From assembly GCA_028873595.1 (NCBI GenBank), contig JAPPOV010000001.1, positions 1 to 64,000 on the forward strand: a DNA stretch of 64,000 nucleotides, written 5' to 3'. The DNA comes from Gemmatimonadota bacterium. Its GTDB lineage: Bacteria; Gemmatimonadota; Gemmatimonadetes; Longimicrobiales; Gaopeijiaceae. The position numbers and the translations under genes are program-made. The notes beneath the pieces were generated by a model that did not search any database, had not been told where the DNA came from, and was given only the letters and a program-made list of their open reading frames with translations. Below, piece after piece: positions 34,900 through 44,025 of this stretch. Each line of letters begins with the position of its first letter. Position 1 is the stretch's first letter.

Positions 34900-37004
34900 G
34901 CTACTCCCACCTCGATCGGCCGATCCAGTTCCTGAAGGGTGTAGGCCCCAAGCGCGCCGACTCCTTCGCACGACTCGGGGTCACGACCGCACGCGATCTC
35001 CTCTACCACGTCCCGCGTCGCTACGACGACGCATCCACGGTGGAGCCGATTGGACGTCTCGAGGTCGGTATGGACGTGAGCGCCATAGGAAGGATTCGTA
35101 GCAAAGGAGTCATCCCGACACGCCGTGGCTTGCGGATCTTCCAGGCTGTGCTCGAGGACGAAACTGGGATGATCACCGTTGCGTGGCCGGGGCAGCCGTG
35201 GCTCGACCGCAAGCTGCGGGAGGGAGATACCCTGCTTGTCTCCGGAAAGGTGAAGTTCTTCCACGGCCGTCAGCTGCAGCCGCGAGAGTACACCGTTCTG
35301 GAACGGGACTCGGCGTCCGATGGGTCGCCCGGAGCGGCCCTCGAGAAGGGTGCGGGCGTCATCTTCGTGTCCTACCCAGCGTCGGAAGACATTCCCCAGT
35401 GGGTGTTGCGTGGAGTCTTCGAGAAGAACCTCACGGAGATGCTGACGTGGGCCAATGACGACGAATACCTCCCTCCGCGCATGAAGGCCGAGCATGGACT
35501 ACCCTCGCTCGAGGAGGCGCTGACGTGGCTGCATCGACCCCAAACGATCTACCACTCCGAACGTGGCCGGCGTCGCCTTGCGTTCGACGAGCTCTTCTTC
35601 CTCCAGCTTGTTCAGGCGCAGGCTCGAAGAAGAGCGACGGAAGAACGGCCCGGGATCAGGCACCGTCGAACCAATGACCTCATTCGCCCTCTGCACGAAA
35701 CGCTGCCCTTCGAACTGACAGGGGCTCAGGCCCGATCGCTTCGGGAGATCCATGCTGACATGGTATCGCCGCAGCGGATGAATCGTATGCTCCAGGGTGA
35801 TGTCGGGGCGGGGAAGACCGCGGTCGCGGTCTTCGCAATGCTGATTGCCGTAGAGGGTGGCTATCAGGCGTGCCTCATGGCCCCGACGGAAATTCTCGCG
35901 GAACAACACGCCCGTGGGATCGCGGGCATGCTTGAACCTCTCGGGGTTGAGGTCACCCTGCTCACCGGATCACTCGGCTCGGCGCAGCGTCTTGGAGCCA
36001 CTCAGGCGATCGCATCCGGCTCGGCTCGGGTGATCGTGGGTACGCATGCCCTGATTCAGGAGTCGGTCACGTTCTCTTCTCTGGGCCTGGTCGTAATCGA
36101 TGAACAGCACCGCTTCGGTGTGAAGCAGCGCATGGCCCTGCTCGAGCGGGAGAGCCCCGCCCCCGACGTGCTGGTGATGTCGGCGACCCCGATCCCGCGT
36201 TCGCTCGCCATGGCACTGCATGGGGATCTCGACCTGAGCCTGCTCGACGAGATGCCGCCGGGTCGCACGCCCGTAAAGACGTCGCTCCGCTCGCCGGATA
36301 GGCGCCCCGGCGTGTACGACTTCGTACGTTCGGAGATCGCGACGGGTCGACAGGCGTACATCGTCTACCCCTTGGTCGACGATTCTGAAAAGGTCGATTT
36401 GCTCTCCGCGACGCGGGAATACGAGCGTCTGGCCAGCGAGGTGTTCACCGAGGAGCGGGTTGGGTTGATCCACGGTCAGCTTTCGGGGCAGGAGAAGGAT
36501 CGGGTGATGCGGGACTTCCTCGCCGGTGACCTCGACGTATTGGTCGCCACGACGGTCATCGAGGTCGGAATCGACGTGCCGAATGCGAGCGTCATGATCA
36601 TCGAGCACGCAGAGCGCTTCGGCCTGTCCCAGCTGCACCAGCTCCGGGGCCGCGTCGGTCGCGGTGCCGCGGAGAGCCATTGCATTCTGATCTCGGAGCC
36701 CGGAGAAGACGCTCTCGAGCGGCTGCGGGCCTTTCGCGAGACCAGTGACGGATTCGAGGTCGCTCGTGAAGATCTTCGGATCAGGGGTCAGGGAGACCTC
36801 TTCGGAAGCCAGCAGCACGGTCGCGATCCAGCGCTTCGGTTCGCCAACCTTCTCGCAGACGAGGATATCCTGGTGGAAGCGCAGCAGGAGGCTCGCGCGA
36901 TCATCGCCGCGGATCCTGACCTGGAGCATCCCGAGCATTTCCGGATCCGTCAGCACCTCCACACCCGATATCAGCACCGACTCGACATGTACGGGGTGGG
37001 CTGA
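34896..37004 (+). CDS. recG: RecG, ATP-dependent branch migration helicase
   Basis: RecG reverses stalled replication forks and processes Holliday junctions. The 702-residue protein has the N-terminal wedge/OB domain (LDRPIQFLKGVGPKRADSF), the helicase Walker A GDVGAGKTAV, the DEQHRFG box, MSATPIPRSLA, and the C-terminal helicase segment with VIEVGIDVPNA and QLRGRVGRG. Length is typical. GTG 34896 overlaps the ftsY stop by 4 bases. A gap of about 90 bases precedes asnS. Confidence 0.96.
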   Translation: MSYSHLDRPIQFLKGVGPKRADSFARLGVTTARDLLYHVPRRYDDASTVEPIGRLEVGMDVSAIGRIRSKGVIPTRRGLRIFQAVLEDETGMITVAWPGQPWLDRKLREGDTLLVSGKVKFFHGRQLQPREYTVLERDSASDGSPGAALEKGAGVIFVSYPASEDIPQWVLRGVFEKNLTEMLTWANDDEYLPPRMKAEHGLPSLEEALTWLHRPQTIYHSERGRRRLAFDELFFLQLVQAQARRRATEERPGIRHRRTNDLIRPLHETLPFELTGAQARSLREIHADMVSPQRMNRMLQGDVGAGKTAVAVFAMLIAVEGGYQACLMAPTEILAEQHARGIAGMLEPLGVEVTLLTGSLGSAQRLGATQAIASGSARVIVGTHALIQESVTFSSLGLVVIDEQHRFGVKQRMALLERESPAPDVLVMSATPIPRSLAMALHGDLDLSLLDEMPPGRTPVKTSLRSPDRRPGVYDFVRSEIATGRQAYIVYPLVDDSEKVDLLSATREYERLASEVFTEERVGLIHGQLSGQEKDRVMRDFLAGDLDVLVATTVIEVGIDVPNASVMIIEHAERFGLSQLHQLRGRVGRGAAESHCILISEPGEDALERLRAFRETSDGFEVAREDLRIRGQGDLFGSQQHGRDPALRFANLLADEDILVEAQQEARAIIAADPDLEHPEHFRIRQHLHTRYQHRLDMYGVG

Positions 37005-37095
37005 CCGGCTTCCCCTTACCGCGCATTCTGTGCATTCTCCTGCCGCGTGCCGGGGGAACGACCCGGCAGAGTCCTTCAGATCGCGATGCAGCACG

Positions 37096-38385
37096 ATGAT
37101 GGTGGAGATCAAAGAACTCGGAGAGCACGTCGGGGAAGAAGTCACGGTCCGTGGATGGGTCGAGGCAACCCGCGGACATGGCAAAGTGGCGTTCACCGTC
37201 GTCCGCGACGGGACGGGCATCCTTCAGGGCGTACTCCTGAAGGCCAGTGTCGATGACTCGACATGGGAGCTCCAGCAGTCACTGACTCAGGAGTCTCTTG
37301 TTGCCCTCACGGGAGAGGTGAAGGAGGACGCGCGGGCGCCTGGTGGGTATGAGCTGGGTGTGTCTTCGGTCGCACTCCTCTCCGACGCCGCCGAATACCC
37401 GATTCAGCCGAAGGAACACGGGGTCGACTTCCTTTTGGACCACCGACACCTGTGGCTTCGCTCGTCACAGCAGCGCGCGGGTCTCCGGGTGCGTGCCGAG
37501 GTCGAGCAGGCGATCCACGACTTCATGTACAACAACGACTTTGTTCGGGTCGATACCCCGATCCTGACCGGGGCGATCGGCGAGCATGCTGGTACGCTCT
37601 TTGAGACGGACTACTTCGGCGACTCCGCATACATGGCTCAGACCGGACAGTTGTACGTCGAAGCCGCCTGTCCAGCGTTTCGCCGTGTCTACTGCTTCGG
37701 CCCGACCTTTCGCGCCGAGAAGTCGAAGACCCGTCGCCACCTGACGGAGTTCTGGATGGTGGAGCCGGAAGTCGCTTTTGCCGACTCCGACGCCAACATG
37801 GAGCTGCAGGAGCAGTTCGTGTCGTACATCGTCGAGCGGGCACTCGAGCGGTGTCAGGAGGAGCTGAAAGTGCTCGAGCGGGACACATCGCTTCTCGAGT
37901 TGGTGAAGCCGCCATTCCCGCGTATGAGCTACACAAAGGCTGTCGAGCGCCTGCAGGAGTTGGGGTCGGATGTCGAATGGGGTCGTGATCTCGGGGCTGG
38001 AGACGAGGCGAAGCTCATGGAAGAGCACGATCTGCCCCTCTTCGTGCACGACTACCCGAAGGAGGCGAAGGCCTTCTACATGAAGGAAAACCCGGATGAC
38101 CCCCGCACGGTGCTGTGCGACGACCTGCTCGCACCCGAAGGCTACGGCGAGATCATCGGGGGTAGCCAGCGTGAGGACGATCTCGAACGGCTGCAGAGTC
38201 GGATCAAGGAAGAGGGTTTGCCCGAAGAGGCGTACGCCTGGTACCTCGACCTTCGACGCTACGGGACGTTCCCTCACTCGGGCTTCGGACTCGGCATCGA
38301 GCGGACGGTGGCGTGGATCACAGGCCGGCATCACATCCGTGAACTGATCCCATTCCCACGTCTGATGAACCGCCTCTACCCCTAG
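37096..38385 (+). CDS. asnS: AsnS, asparaginyl-tRNA synthetase
   Basis: AsnS charges tRNA-Asn with asparagine. The 429-residue class IIb synthetase has an N-terminal OB-fold anticodon domain (VTVRGWVEATRGHGKVAF). Motif 2 is FRAEKSKTRRHLTEFWMVEPE, motif 3 is GFGLGIERTVAWI, and GEIIGGSQRE lies between them. SGQLYVEAA-type spacing (QTGQLYVEAACPAF) and the WMVEPE segment favour asparaginyl over aspartyl specificity. ATG 37096 and 37099 are both possible; the long upstream extension overlaps recG and is a shadow. It is encoded apart from other tRNA synthetases. Confidence 0.93.
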   Translation: MMVEIKELGEHVGEEVTVRGWVEATRGHGKVAFTVVRDGTGILQGVLLKASVDDSTWELQQSLTQESLVALTGEVKEDARAPGGYELGVSSVALLSDAAEYPIQPKEHGVDFLLDHRHLWLRSSQQRAGLRVRAEVEQAIHDFMYNNDFVRVDTPILTGAIGEHAGTLFETDYFGDSAYMAQTGQLYVEAACPAFRRVYCFGPTFRAEKSKTRRHLTEFWMVEPEVAFADSDANMELQEQFVSYIVERALERCQEELKVLERDTSLLELVKPPFPRMSYTKAVERLQELGSDVEWGRDLGAGDEAKLMEEHDLPLFVHDYPKEAKAFYMKENPDDPRTVLCDDLLAPEGYGEIIGGSQREDDLERLQSRIKEEGLPEEAYAWYLDLRRYGTFPHSGFGLGIERTVAWITGRHHIRELIPFPRLMNRLYP

Positions 38386-38391
38386 TCGACG

Positions 38392-39468
38392 ATGCCCCGC
38401 GCCGTACTCGACATGACCGATCGGCGACCCATCTGGGCCATGCCCGACTGGGTTCCGGATCAGATTCGCGACGCACTACCCGCCTCGTGGACCCTCGAGG
38501 TGGTCGAGGAAGAGACGGACGGGTCAGGGGACGGCGCGGCCCGGGTGTCTGAGCATGTACTCGGCCTGGTGGCAGACGCGGAGGTCTACTTCGGTTACGG
38601 GATCCCGGCGGAGCTGCTGGACGCGGGGAAAGGGTTACGCTGGGTACACTCGGGCGCGGCCGGTGTCGGGTCGTCTCTGACACCGACAATGGTCGAGAGT
38701 TCGGTCGTCTTCACGAACTCGGCCGGGGTGCACGCTCCGCCGATGGCCGAGACGGTGCTCGCAATGCTCCTTCACTTCACCCGTGGGCTTGACCTGGCTG
38801 GTGAATCACAGCGTCGTCGAGAGTGGTCGACCGATCCGTTCTACGTCGCGGGCGCACCGCTGCGTGAGTTGTCCTCCATGACCGTTGGGATCGTCGGGTT
38901 CGGGGGGATTGGCCGAGAGGTCGCACGGCGAGTGGCGTCGCTCGGTGCGCGCGTCATCGCCGTGAAGCGGAATCCGGCTCGCCCCGGAGAGGCCAATCTG
39001 GAGCCGGTCGCAGGAGGCGGTGTGCTGGGCTCACGGATCGAGATGGTGTGGGGTGAATCCGGACTCGACGCGGTCTACAGGGAATGTGACGCCATTGTCG
39101 TCGCAGCCCCTGATACGCCGGAGACGCGCGGGATGATCGACGAGCGGGCCTTCGGTCGAATGAAGCCGGGCGCGATCGTATTGAACGTCGCACGCGGTCG
39201 CCTCGTCGATGAAGATGCGCTCATCGTCGCTTTGACCGAGGGAAGAATCCGCGGCGCGGGCCTGGATGTGTTTACCCGGGAGCCGCTGCCGTCGGAGAGT
39301 CCACTGTGGGGATTTCCAAGCGTCGTCATTACGCCCCACGTCTCTGCTGTGACTCGGGGCTTCTGGCGACGGGAGACGGATCTCATCACGCGAAATCTCG
39401 ATCGATACCTGCGCGAGCGTCCGCTCGACGAATGGGAGAATGTCGTCGACAAGAAGGCGGGTTACTGA
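38392..39468 (+). CDS. D-isomer-specific 2-hydroxyacid dehydrogenase
   Basis: This 358-residue NAD(P)-dependent enzyme reduces 2-keto acids or oxidises D-2-hydroxy acids. It has the Rossmann motif GIVGFGGIGREVARR and the three catalytic blocks: Arg in LNVARGRLVDEDAL, Glu in DVFTREPLPSESPLW and His in ITPHVSAVTRG. The substrate-binding N-terminal part is unlike SerA, LdhA or GhrA closely enough to name the substrate. It starts 6 bases after asnS and overlaps the convergent mazG by 7 bases. Confidence 0.88.
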   Translation: MPRAVLDMTDRRPIWAMPDWVPDQIRDALPASWTLEVVEEETDGSGDGAARVSEHVLGLVADAEVYFGYGIPAELLDAGKGLRWVHSGAAGVGSSLTPTMVESSVVFTNSAGVHAPPMAETVLAMLLHFTRGLDLAGESQRRREWSTDPFYVAGAPLRELSSMTVGIVGFGGIGREVARRVASLGARVIAVKRNPARPGEANLEPVAGGGVLGSRIEMVWGESGLDAVYRECDAIVVAAPDTPETRGMIDERAFGRMKPGAIVLNVARGRLVDEDALIVALTEGRIRGAGLDVFTREPLPSESPLWGFPSVVITPHVSAVTRGFWRRETDLITRNLDRYLRERPLDEWENVVDKKAGY

Positions 39469-40235
39469 CGCTCCTGGGTTTTCACCTCGTTCCAGAGCTG
39501 ATCGAGCGTGGGTAAACGCGCGCTCGCGACATCGATTCCTCGGGCGCGTGCGAGGACTTCGAGCGCTTCGAAACGGCGCATGAACTTGGTGTTGGCCCGC
39601 GCGAGTGCCGTCGTAGGATGGGCGCCTCCGAGTCGAGCGACGTTGACGCAGGCGAAGAGGAGATCGCCGATCTCTTCGACGAAGTCGTCCGAACCAAGGG
39701 CATCAGTCGCCTCTTCGAGCTCCTCGCCCGCTTTTTCGAGTGCCCCGCTCGGGTCCTCCCAGTCGAATCCGACGCTGGCCGCCCGCTCCTGGATTCGGTA
39801 CGAGCGGGTAAGCGGATCGAGACCCTTGGCGAGACCCGTCAGGACGCTCTGATCGTCAGCACGCTCCCGGGCCTTCATCGTCTCCCAGTTCTCCCGTTCG
39901 CCGTCTCCGAATACGTGCGGATGCCGAGCGATCATCTTGGCCTCGAGACGAGCGTAGACTGAATCAGCATCCATCTGTCCGCCCTCCTCCGCGACCACGA
40001 TCTGAAAAGCCAGGTTCAGCAGGAGGTCACCGAGTTCCCCCTCCAGGTCGTCGGGACTGCCCTCGCGAATCGCGTCCACGACCTCGTGGGTCTCCTCCAG
40101 CAGATGAGGGTTCAGGGACTCGGCCGTCTGCTTGGCATCCCACGGACATTCGTGCCGCAGAAACCGGACGAGATTCAAAGCGCGGTCCAGCGTTCCAGGG
40201 CCTGGGAAGTGGTGGGAGGGGGCGGGGCCTTTCAT
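39462..40235 (-). CDS. mazG: MazG, nucleoside triphosphate pyrophosphohydrolase
   Basis: MazG hydrolyses NTPs to NMP and pyrophosphate, cleansing the pool of unwanted nucleotides. The 257-residue protein has two MazG domains. The first holds RHECPWDAKQTAESLNPHLLEETHE and ELGDLLLNLAFQ, with the Mg-binding EExxE...ExxD pattern, followed by KMIARHPHVFGD and ENWETMKARE. The second holds EIGDLLFACVNVARL. ATG 40235 was chosen; the upstream extension to 40322 crosses toward alr. It diverges from alr. Confidence 0.93.
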   Translation of the reverse strand: MKGPAPSHHFPGPGTLDRALNLVRFLRHECPWDAKQTAESLNPHLLEETHEVVDAIREGSPDDLEGELGDLLLNLAFQIVVAEEGGQMDADSVYARLEAKMIARHPHVFGDGERENWETMKARERADDQSVLTGLAKGLDPLTRSYRIQERAASVGFDWEDPSGALEKAGEELEEATDALGSDDFVEEIGDLLFACVNVARLGGAHPTTALARANTKFMRRFEALEVLARARGIDVASARLPTLDQLWNEVKTQERQ

Positions 40236-40334
40236 ATCGGTCGATCCGGCGCTTCGAGTGCGGGTTGATCCTGACTCGGCGAAGCATTGCGGGGGGTCGT
40301 CGGAGCGCCCTGTTTCTGGCATCTTTCGAGTCTC

Positions 40335-41471
40335 ATGTCAACGAATCCGAAGGCGCGCGCCTGGGTGCAAGTGCGGGCCGATGCTCTACGCGACAACTAC
40401 GCTCGCGTTCGCGACCACGTCGGTCTGGGCACCGGTGTGCTCCCGATGGTCAAGGCGGACGCGTACGGTCTGGGTGCCGAAGACGTCGTGCGCGCGCTGA
40501 CGCCACTCGACCCCTGGGGCTTCGGCGTCGCCGCTGTCTCCGAAGGAGTTCGTTTGCGAGCCCTGGGCTTCGAGGGCCGTATTGTGGTCTGCAGCCCTGT
40601 GCCACCCGAGGATGTGGGTGAGGCGGTGCGGTCTTCCCTGCAGCTTTCGATCTCGAGCGTCGACGCGCTTCGGCATCTCGGACAGACTGCCCGCTCGGCG
40701 GGCAGGATCGCCGAGTACCACGTCGACGTCGATACCGGTATGGGGCGTAGCGGATTCGACGGAAGGAACGCTGCCGGATGGGTAGCCGCTGCCGCCGGCG
40801 GTGTGGACGGCGCACGGTGTGTCGGATGTTGCACCCATCTGCACTCGGCCGATGAGAATGGCGAAACCGTACATGAGCAGTGGTCGCTCTTTTCTGCGGT
40901 GGTCGATCAGGTGGTTGCGGAGCGTGGCCCGGAGGCCTCCGAGATCGTTGTCCACGTACTCAACAGCGCCGGCGTATTCCGTGCTTCCGAGGTCGCTCGG
41001 TCGGTGGTTCGTCCCGGGATCTTCCTGTACGGAGGGGGGATCGGACCAGGGCAGCCACAGCCACAGCCCGTCGTCTCCGTCTTCTCCACGGTCGGGCTCG
41101 TGCGTTCGGTACCGGCGGGTACTACGCTCGGATATGGCTCGACGTACAGGTCCGAACGGCCTGAGCGCTGGGCAACTCTTTGCATCGGGTACGGCGACGG
41201 ACTTCCGAGGGCCCTGTCGAACCGAGGTTGTGCGATATTACACGGTACGATGGTCCCCATCATCGGGCGGATCTCGATGGATGTGACCGTGGTAGACATC
41301 AGCGACGTCGAAGCGGTACGCGAAGGAGACGTCGCGACACTGATTGGTTCGGACGGTTCCGCCGCGAGGACCATCGACGAAGTGGCGGCCGAGGCAGGTA
41401 CGATCAGCTACGAGGTGCTCACCGGGCTGACGAGTCGGCTGCCACGAGTCTGGACGGATCAGGACCCGTGA
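40335..41471 (+). CDS. alr: Alr, alanine racemase
   Basis: Alanine racemase makes the D-alanine needed for D-Ala-D-Ala in the wall. The 378-residue PLP enzyme has Lys40 in PMVKADAYGLG, where PLP binds, then VDTGMGRSGF, HLHSADE, and IGYGDGLPRALSNRG near the C-terminus, where the second catalytic base, Tyr, lies. ATG 40335 was chosen. The gene overlaps the following lipoprotein gene by 4 bases (GTGA). It is apart from ddl and murF, though it serves the same pathway. Confidence 0.95.
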   Translation: MSTNPKARAWVQVRADALRDNYARVRDHVGLGTGVLPMVKADAYGLGAEDVVRALTPLDPWGFGVAAVSEGVRLRALGFEGRIVVCSPVPPEDVGEAVRSSLQLSISSVDALRHLGQTARSAGRIAEYHVDVDTGMGRSGFDGRNAAGWVAAAAGGVDGARCVGCCTHLHSADENGETVHEQWSLFSAVVDQVVAERGPEASEIVVHVLNSAGVFRASEVARSVVRPGIFLYGGGIGPGQPQPQPVVSVFSTVGLVRSVPAGTTLGYGSTYRSERPERWATLCIGYGDGLPRALSNRGCAILHGTMVPIIGRISMDVTVVDISDVEAVREGDVATLIGSDGSAARTIDEVAAEAGTISYEVLTGLTSRLPRVWTDQDP

Positions 41472-42832
41472 GCATCGCTTCAATTGGAAGGAAGAGCAGG
41501 TCTTTGAGCGTTTTGGCTGAACATCGCCGCAGTGCGGCTATCGCCACACTCGGCTTCTTGGCTGTCATGGCCACGGGATGCGAGGAGCAGACGCCGGTCG
41601 CCCCGGATGACGGAGCGCTACCAGGCGCACCGATCACGGTGACAGTGAACATCCCGTGGAACGACTTCGCGTCGAACCTCGAGGTCTTCGGCGGTTACGG
41701 CTCTGCGGAGGACATCGGTCAAGGTGTGCTCGCGGAGGATTTTGCGGGAACGCTGGATGCGCGAACCCTCCTGCGATTCGGCGCGTATCCGCGCATCGCT
41801 ACGGTGCAGGACACGACGGGCGCGTCTCGGCCGGATTCCACACTTACGATCCTCGGTGGCCGGTTCGTGGCGTTTTTCGACACAATCGAAAGCACGAACA
41901 CGGCGCCTGTCACACTGGCGCTCGGGGCCACCACGGAAGCGTGGGATCAGACGACGGTGTCGTGGGACTTCGCGGTCGATACGATCAATGACCAGCGCCC
42001 CTGGACCGAAGTGGGCGGAGGCCTCGTGAACCCGGTTGCTCAGGCCACCTGGGATCCCTCAGCGGGCGATACTGCGGTCTTTGTCCTGGATTCGGCTCAA
42101 GTCGCAGCGTGGGCAGACACCACCGACCTGAGCGTGGGTGCCAGACTCGACATCCTGGATCCGGGTGAGCGTCTCGCGCTGAGCACGGCAGTGCTCCGTC
42201 TCGATGCCAGACCGAGCAGCAACCCGGACACCATTATTGAGCTCACCGCCGCAACGCGGGGCTCGACGTTCATCTACAGCCCCTTTCCGCAGCCACCGCC
42301 GGATGGTGTGCGGATCGGTGGTGCGCCTTCGTGGCGAACGATCCTCGACATCGGAGTGCCGTCGGTCATCGACGGAATCCCGGACTTCTGCGCCGTGGTG
42401 AGTTGTCCGCATACGCTGATACCCGGGGAGATCTCGTATGCTGCACTGGTGTTGACCAGCCGGGCGACGGAGGCGGCGTTCCAGCCCACGGACTCGATTC
42501 GTCTCGACGTGCGGCCGGTGCTCAACCGCTCTGCCATGCCCAAGTCTCCGCTCGGTGTCTCGCTGATCGTCAGTCCGTTCGGTCGGACCGTTCAGCCGGA
42601 AGCATTCGGTGCTGCCCCGGGGGTGGAGATCGAAATCCCGTTCACGGGTTATGCGCGAGATCGCCTCCGGGGGACCGATACGAGTGGGAACCCGACACCT
42701 GAAACGCTGGCACTGCTTTCGGTCATTGAGCCGTTCTCGATTGCCTTTGCCTCATTCGAGGGTCCCCTGTCCGCGGCTGAGCCATACCTTCGACTCGTGC
42801 TGACGATCGGTCCGCCTGTGGAGCTACCATGA
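41468..42832 (+). CDS. Predicted lipoprotein of unknown function
   Basis: This 454-residue protein starts at GTG 41468, overlapping the alr stop. The signal peptide is followed by a lipobox-like VMATGCEE, so it is probably a lipoprotein. The body is rich in beta strands and Thr/Asp, with segments such as TLDARTLLRFGAYP and SIRLDVRPVLNRS that recall DNRLRE-type surface proteins, but I cannot name the family. It overlaps the outer membrane protein gene by 4 bases (ATGA). The pair probably works together at the cell surface, but that is inference from coupling. Confidence 0.7.
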   Translation: MSIASIGRKSRSLSVLAEHRRSAAIATLGFLAVMATGCEEQTPVAPDDGALPGAPITVTVNIPWNDFASNLEVFGGYGSAEDIGQGVLAEDFAGTLDARTLLRFGAYPRIATVQDTTGASRPDSTLTILGGRFVAFFDTIESTNTAPVTLALGATTEAWDQTTVSWDFAVDTINDQRPWTEVGGGLVNPVAQATWDPSAGDTAVFVLDSAQVAAWADTTDLSVGARLDILDPGERLALSTAVLRLDARPSSNPDTIIELTAATRGSTFIYSPFPQPPPDGVRIGGAPSWRTILDIGVPSVIDGIPDFCAVVSCPHTLIPGEISYAALVLTSRATEAAFQPTDSIRLDVRPVLNRSAMPKSPLGVSLIVSPFGRTVQPEAFGAAPGVEIEIPFTGYARDRLRGTDTSGNPTPETLALLSVIEPFSIAFASFEGPLSAAEPYLRLVLTIGPPVELP

Positions 42833-44013
42833 CGAGGGACGGAATAAGGCTCGTGAAAACGGTTCCGGCAGTGCTTTTGGCGTCACTTCTGGGGGCTGCG
42901 CCGATGCACGCCCAGTCTCTCTTCAATGCAGCGGGGCTCGGTACGCCGGTCGAGGCCCTCGATGGCCGAGCCCGCGCCCTCGGGAGCGTTGGGATCGGGC
43001 TGCCCGGGCGCTCGATCATGCCGACGGATCCGGGTGGACTCGCGAGGCTGGGCATTTCGACCGGGATCATGGCCGCGTCACCCAGTTGGGTTGATTACAC
43101 TGCCCCCGGCGATCGTTCGGGGAGCTTCCAGGGGAATCGTTTCCCGTTGATGGCGATCGGGTACCCCGTCGTCGGCGGGATGGCCTCGATTCAGATCGGA
43201 TCGTTCCTTGACCAGACGTACGAAGTGACAAGCGTCGGCGAAGCCGACCTGGGAGACGGCCCTGTTCGCACGACAGACCTGTTCACGCAGGACGGGTCGG
43301 TCTCCAATGTGAACCTCGGATTCTCGCGTCCGTTGGGGCAACGCTTCTCTGCCGGTCTGACCGTCGGTCGGTATGCGGGGAGTCTCGATCGGACCCTCGA
43401 ACGGACGTACGGTGAGGAAGACGAAGCAGGGAACATCGACACATACGTCGAGTCGGGCGTGTGGGCGTGGACCGGATGGTCCTTGACCGCGGGTGGATCG
43501 GCGGACTTCGAGAACCTCCGCGTTGCGGCCAGTGTCCAGCTTCCGTCTGCCCTCGACGGGAACGCATCCGACGAGACGCGGGGCAGTGATCGCAGCTTCT
43601 CGCTTCCAGTTCAGTATCGCATGGGCGCGACGGTCACGGTCGGACCGAGCATCCTCGTGCATGGGAGTGCGGTCCTCGCTGACTGGTCGGATGCGCAGGA
43701 CGATCTGACGGACTCGTTCGCCAGCACCGGCAATGGCTTCGGTCTGGGCGTTGAGCTCTCCCGAGCTCGATTACTGGGCCGGGACGCTCCGCTCCGCTTC
43801 GGTTTTCGGCGGGTCGGCCTTCCGTTCGCGCTCCAGGACGAGTCGGTGACGGAGCGGACATTCTCGGGGGGATTCGGGCTGGTCCTGAACGAGTCGGCCG
43901 GAGTGGTCCTCGCCGGTCTGGACATGTCGATCGAACGGGGACTCCGCAGCAGCGCGAACCTCACGGAGAACTTCTGGAGAGCGACGCTTTCGCTCATGAC
44001 CTCCGGGTTCTGA
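42829..44013 (+). CDS. Probable outer membrane beta-barrel protein
   Basis: This 394-residue protein has a signal peptide ending MHAQS, then alternating strands of hydrophobic and polar residues with many glycines. It ends in a C-terminal aromatic residue (SLMTSGF), typical of barrels recognised by BamA. The N-terminal ARALGSVGIGLPGRS and the general layout recall PorV/FadL-like proteins. It is encoded right after a lipoprotein with a 4-base overlap, and mtaB follows 12 bases later. The ligand or cargo is unknown. Confidence 0.72.
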   Translation: MTRDGIRLVKTVPAVLLASLLGAAPMHAQSLFNAAGLGTPVEALDGRARALGSVGIGLPGRSIMPTDPGGLARLGISTGIMAASPSWVDYTAPGDRSGSFQGNRFPLMAIGYPVVGGMASIQIGSFLDQTYEVTSVGEADLGDGPVRTTDLFTQDGSVSNVNLGFSRPLGQRFSAGLTVGRYAGSLDRTLERTYGEEDEAGNIDTYVESGVWAWTGWSLTAGGSADFENLRVAASVQLPSALDGNASDETRGSDRSFSLPVQYRMGATVTVGPSILVHGSAVLADWSDAQDDLTDSFASTGNGFGLGVELSRARLLGRDAPLRFGFRRVGLPFALQDESVTERTFSGGFGLVLNESAGVVLAGLDMSIERGLRSSANLTENFWRATLSLMTSGF

Positions 44014-44025
44014 TCGGCGCCTCTC

